NCBI GenBank assembly: GCA_026388445.1
Contig: JAPLJU010000270.1
Coordinates: 1 to 5,415, forward strand
Direction: 5' to 3'
Origin: Deltaproteobacteria bacterium
GTDB lineage: Bacteria > Desulfobacterota > Syntrophia > Syntrophales > UBA2192
Length of the DNA stretch: 5,415 nt
Shown here: piece by piece, positions 5,010-5,415 of the stretch
How positions within the stretch are numbered: position 1 is the stretch's first letter
How the letters are laid out: every line of letters begins with the position of its first letter
Program-made: the position numbers and the translations under genes
Notes under the pieces: generated by a model
Seen by the model: only the letters and a program-made list of their open reading frames with translations
What the model was told of the DNA's origin: nothing
Databases searched by the model: none

Positions 5010-5415
5010 TTAATGTTCGCCCGCCTTTCGCAAGAGCATCTCCCAGTCCTCGTTCACCATCTCCTGGATCTGTTCCAGGTCATGGTCCGTCAGGTGGCTG
5101 AAGCGTCCCTGGAGCTTGAAATATTCTCTGACGGGGTATTCCTTGGGTTTGTAATTGATCGTGTACTTGACCCCACCCTCCACCTCGTAGAGGGGGAAGA
5201 TGTTGGTCTGCACGGCCATCCGGGCGATTTTGATCGCCATCTCCGAGGGGATCTTCCACCCTGTGGGGCAGCTGGCATAGATATGGAGAAATCTCGACCC
5301 TTTCGTCTCCTTGGCCTTCTTCACCTTCCGGGTCAGATCCTCGAGGAAGGCGATGTTGGCCGTGGCCGCGTAGGGGATTCGATGGGCCACCAGGGCTTCG
5401 ACGATATTTTTCTTC
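5010..5415 (-). CDS. porB: Pyruvate:ferredoxin oxidoreductase beta subunit, C-terminal part
   Basis: The beta subunit binds thiamine diphosphate and, with the alpha, gamma and delta subunits, converts pyruvate and CoA to acetyl-CoA and CO2 while reducing ferredoxin, a hallmark of anaerobes. The frame is open to the right edge, so only about 134 C-terminal residues of a ~300-residue protein are present: KKNIVEALVAHRIPYAATA, then DLTRKVKKAKETKGSRFLHIYASCPTGW (the cysteine-containing CPTGW is a strong family mark), then MAIKIARMAVQTNIFPLYEVEGG, YTINYKPKEYPVREYFKLQGRF and the DHDLEQIQEMVNEDWE tail. GTG at 5390 lies within conserved sequence and is not the start. The GDG...N thiamine-diphosphate motif and cluster-binding cysteines lie outside. 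The small DUF59-like gene follows on the same strand. A related 2-oxoacid:ferredoxin oxidoreductase is the only real alternative. Confidence 0.9.
   Translation of the reverse strand, partial: KKNIVEALVAHRIPYAATANIAFLEDLTRKVKKAKETKGSRFLHIYASCPTGWKIPSEMAIKIARMAVQTNIFPLYEVEGGVKYTINYKPKEYPVREYFKLQGRFSHLTDHDLEQIQEMVNEDWEMLLRKAGEH

Noticed and set aside
4913..5101. Plus-strand frame with V-C-P-like repeats
   Set aside because: The repetition comes only from the 9-base tandem array; the frame then runs antisense into porB and has no ribosome binding site.

Overview
The window reads as a piece of bacterial accessory or metabolic DNA assembled from two unlike sources. Bases 1 to about 1130 (reverse strand) are visibly richer in G+C than the rest and encode the middle of polynucleotide phosphorylase. 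From about 1107 to the right end, the genes look like those of an anaerobic, Deltaproteobacteria/Desulfobacterota-type organism. That assignment is an inference from a ferredoxin-dependent pyruvate oxidoreductase subunit, from gene style and from moderate G+C; no database was searched.

Layout, left to right. (1) 1-1130, minus: pnp fragment, open throughout, lacking its N-terminus and running off the left edge. (2) 1107-1775, minus: a GDP-mannose pair, a stand-alone cupin phosphomannose isomerase followed by mannose-1-phosphate guanylyltransferase. The second gene is cut off after about 99 codons at the exact place where pnp begins, in another reading frame, over about 24 shared bases. This is most simply an assembly chimera, less likely a real recombination. 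(3) 1776-1985: AT-rich divergent leader with a plausible promoter for the mannose genes. (4) 1986-4512, plus: an apparent three-gene operon of alpha/beta hydrolase, short-chain dehydrogenase/reductase (SDR) and ketopantoate-reductase-like protein. The SDR has lost its first strand-turn-helix and start codon: homology begins immediately after a good ribosome binding site. (5) 4529-4571: strong hairpin terminator between convergent genes. (6) 4593-5415, minus: C-terminal part of pyruvate:ferredoxin oxidoreductase beta subunit (porB) followed by a small MIP18/DUF59-like protein carrying a CxxC motif. The spacer between them is almost entirely two adjacent tandem repeats, six 9-base units and four 7-base units.

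Functional picture. The minus-strand mannose genes would make mannose-6-phosphate, mannose-1-phosphate and GDP-mannose interconversions for surface polysaccharide. The plus-strand trio looks like catabolism or modification of a small carbonyl/ester compound, but no substrate can be read from the sequence. The right end belongs to central anaerobic carbon metabolism (pyruvate to acetyl-CoA with ferredoxin). I found no CRISPR, tRNA, rRNA, transposase or phage gene, and no convincing novel defence or mobile system. The points most worth checking are the pnp/manC junction, the beheaded SDR and the repeat-filled spacer.
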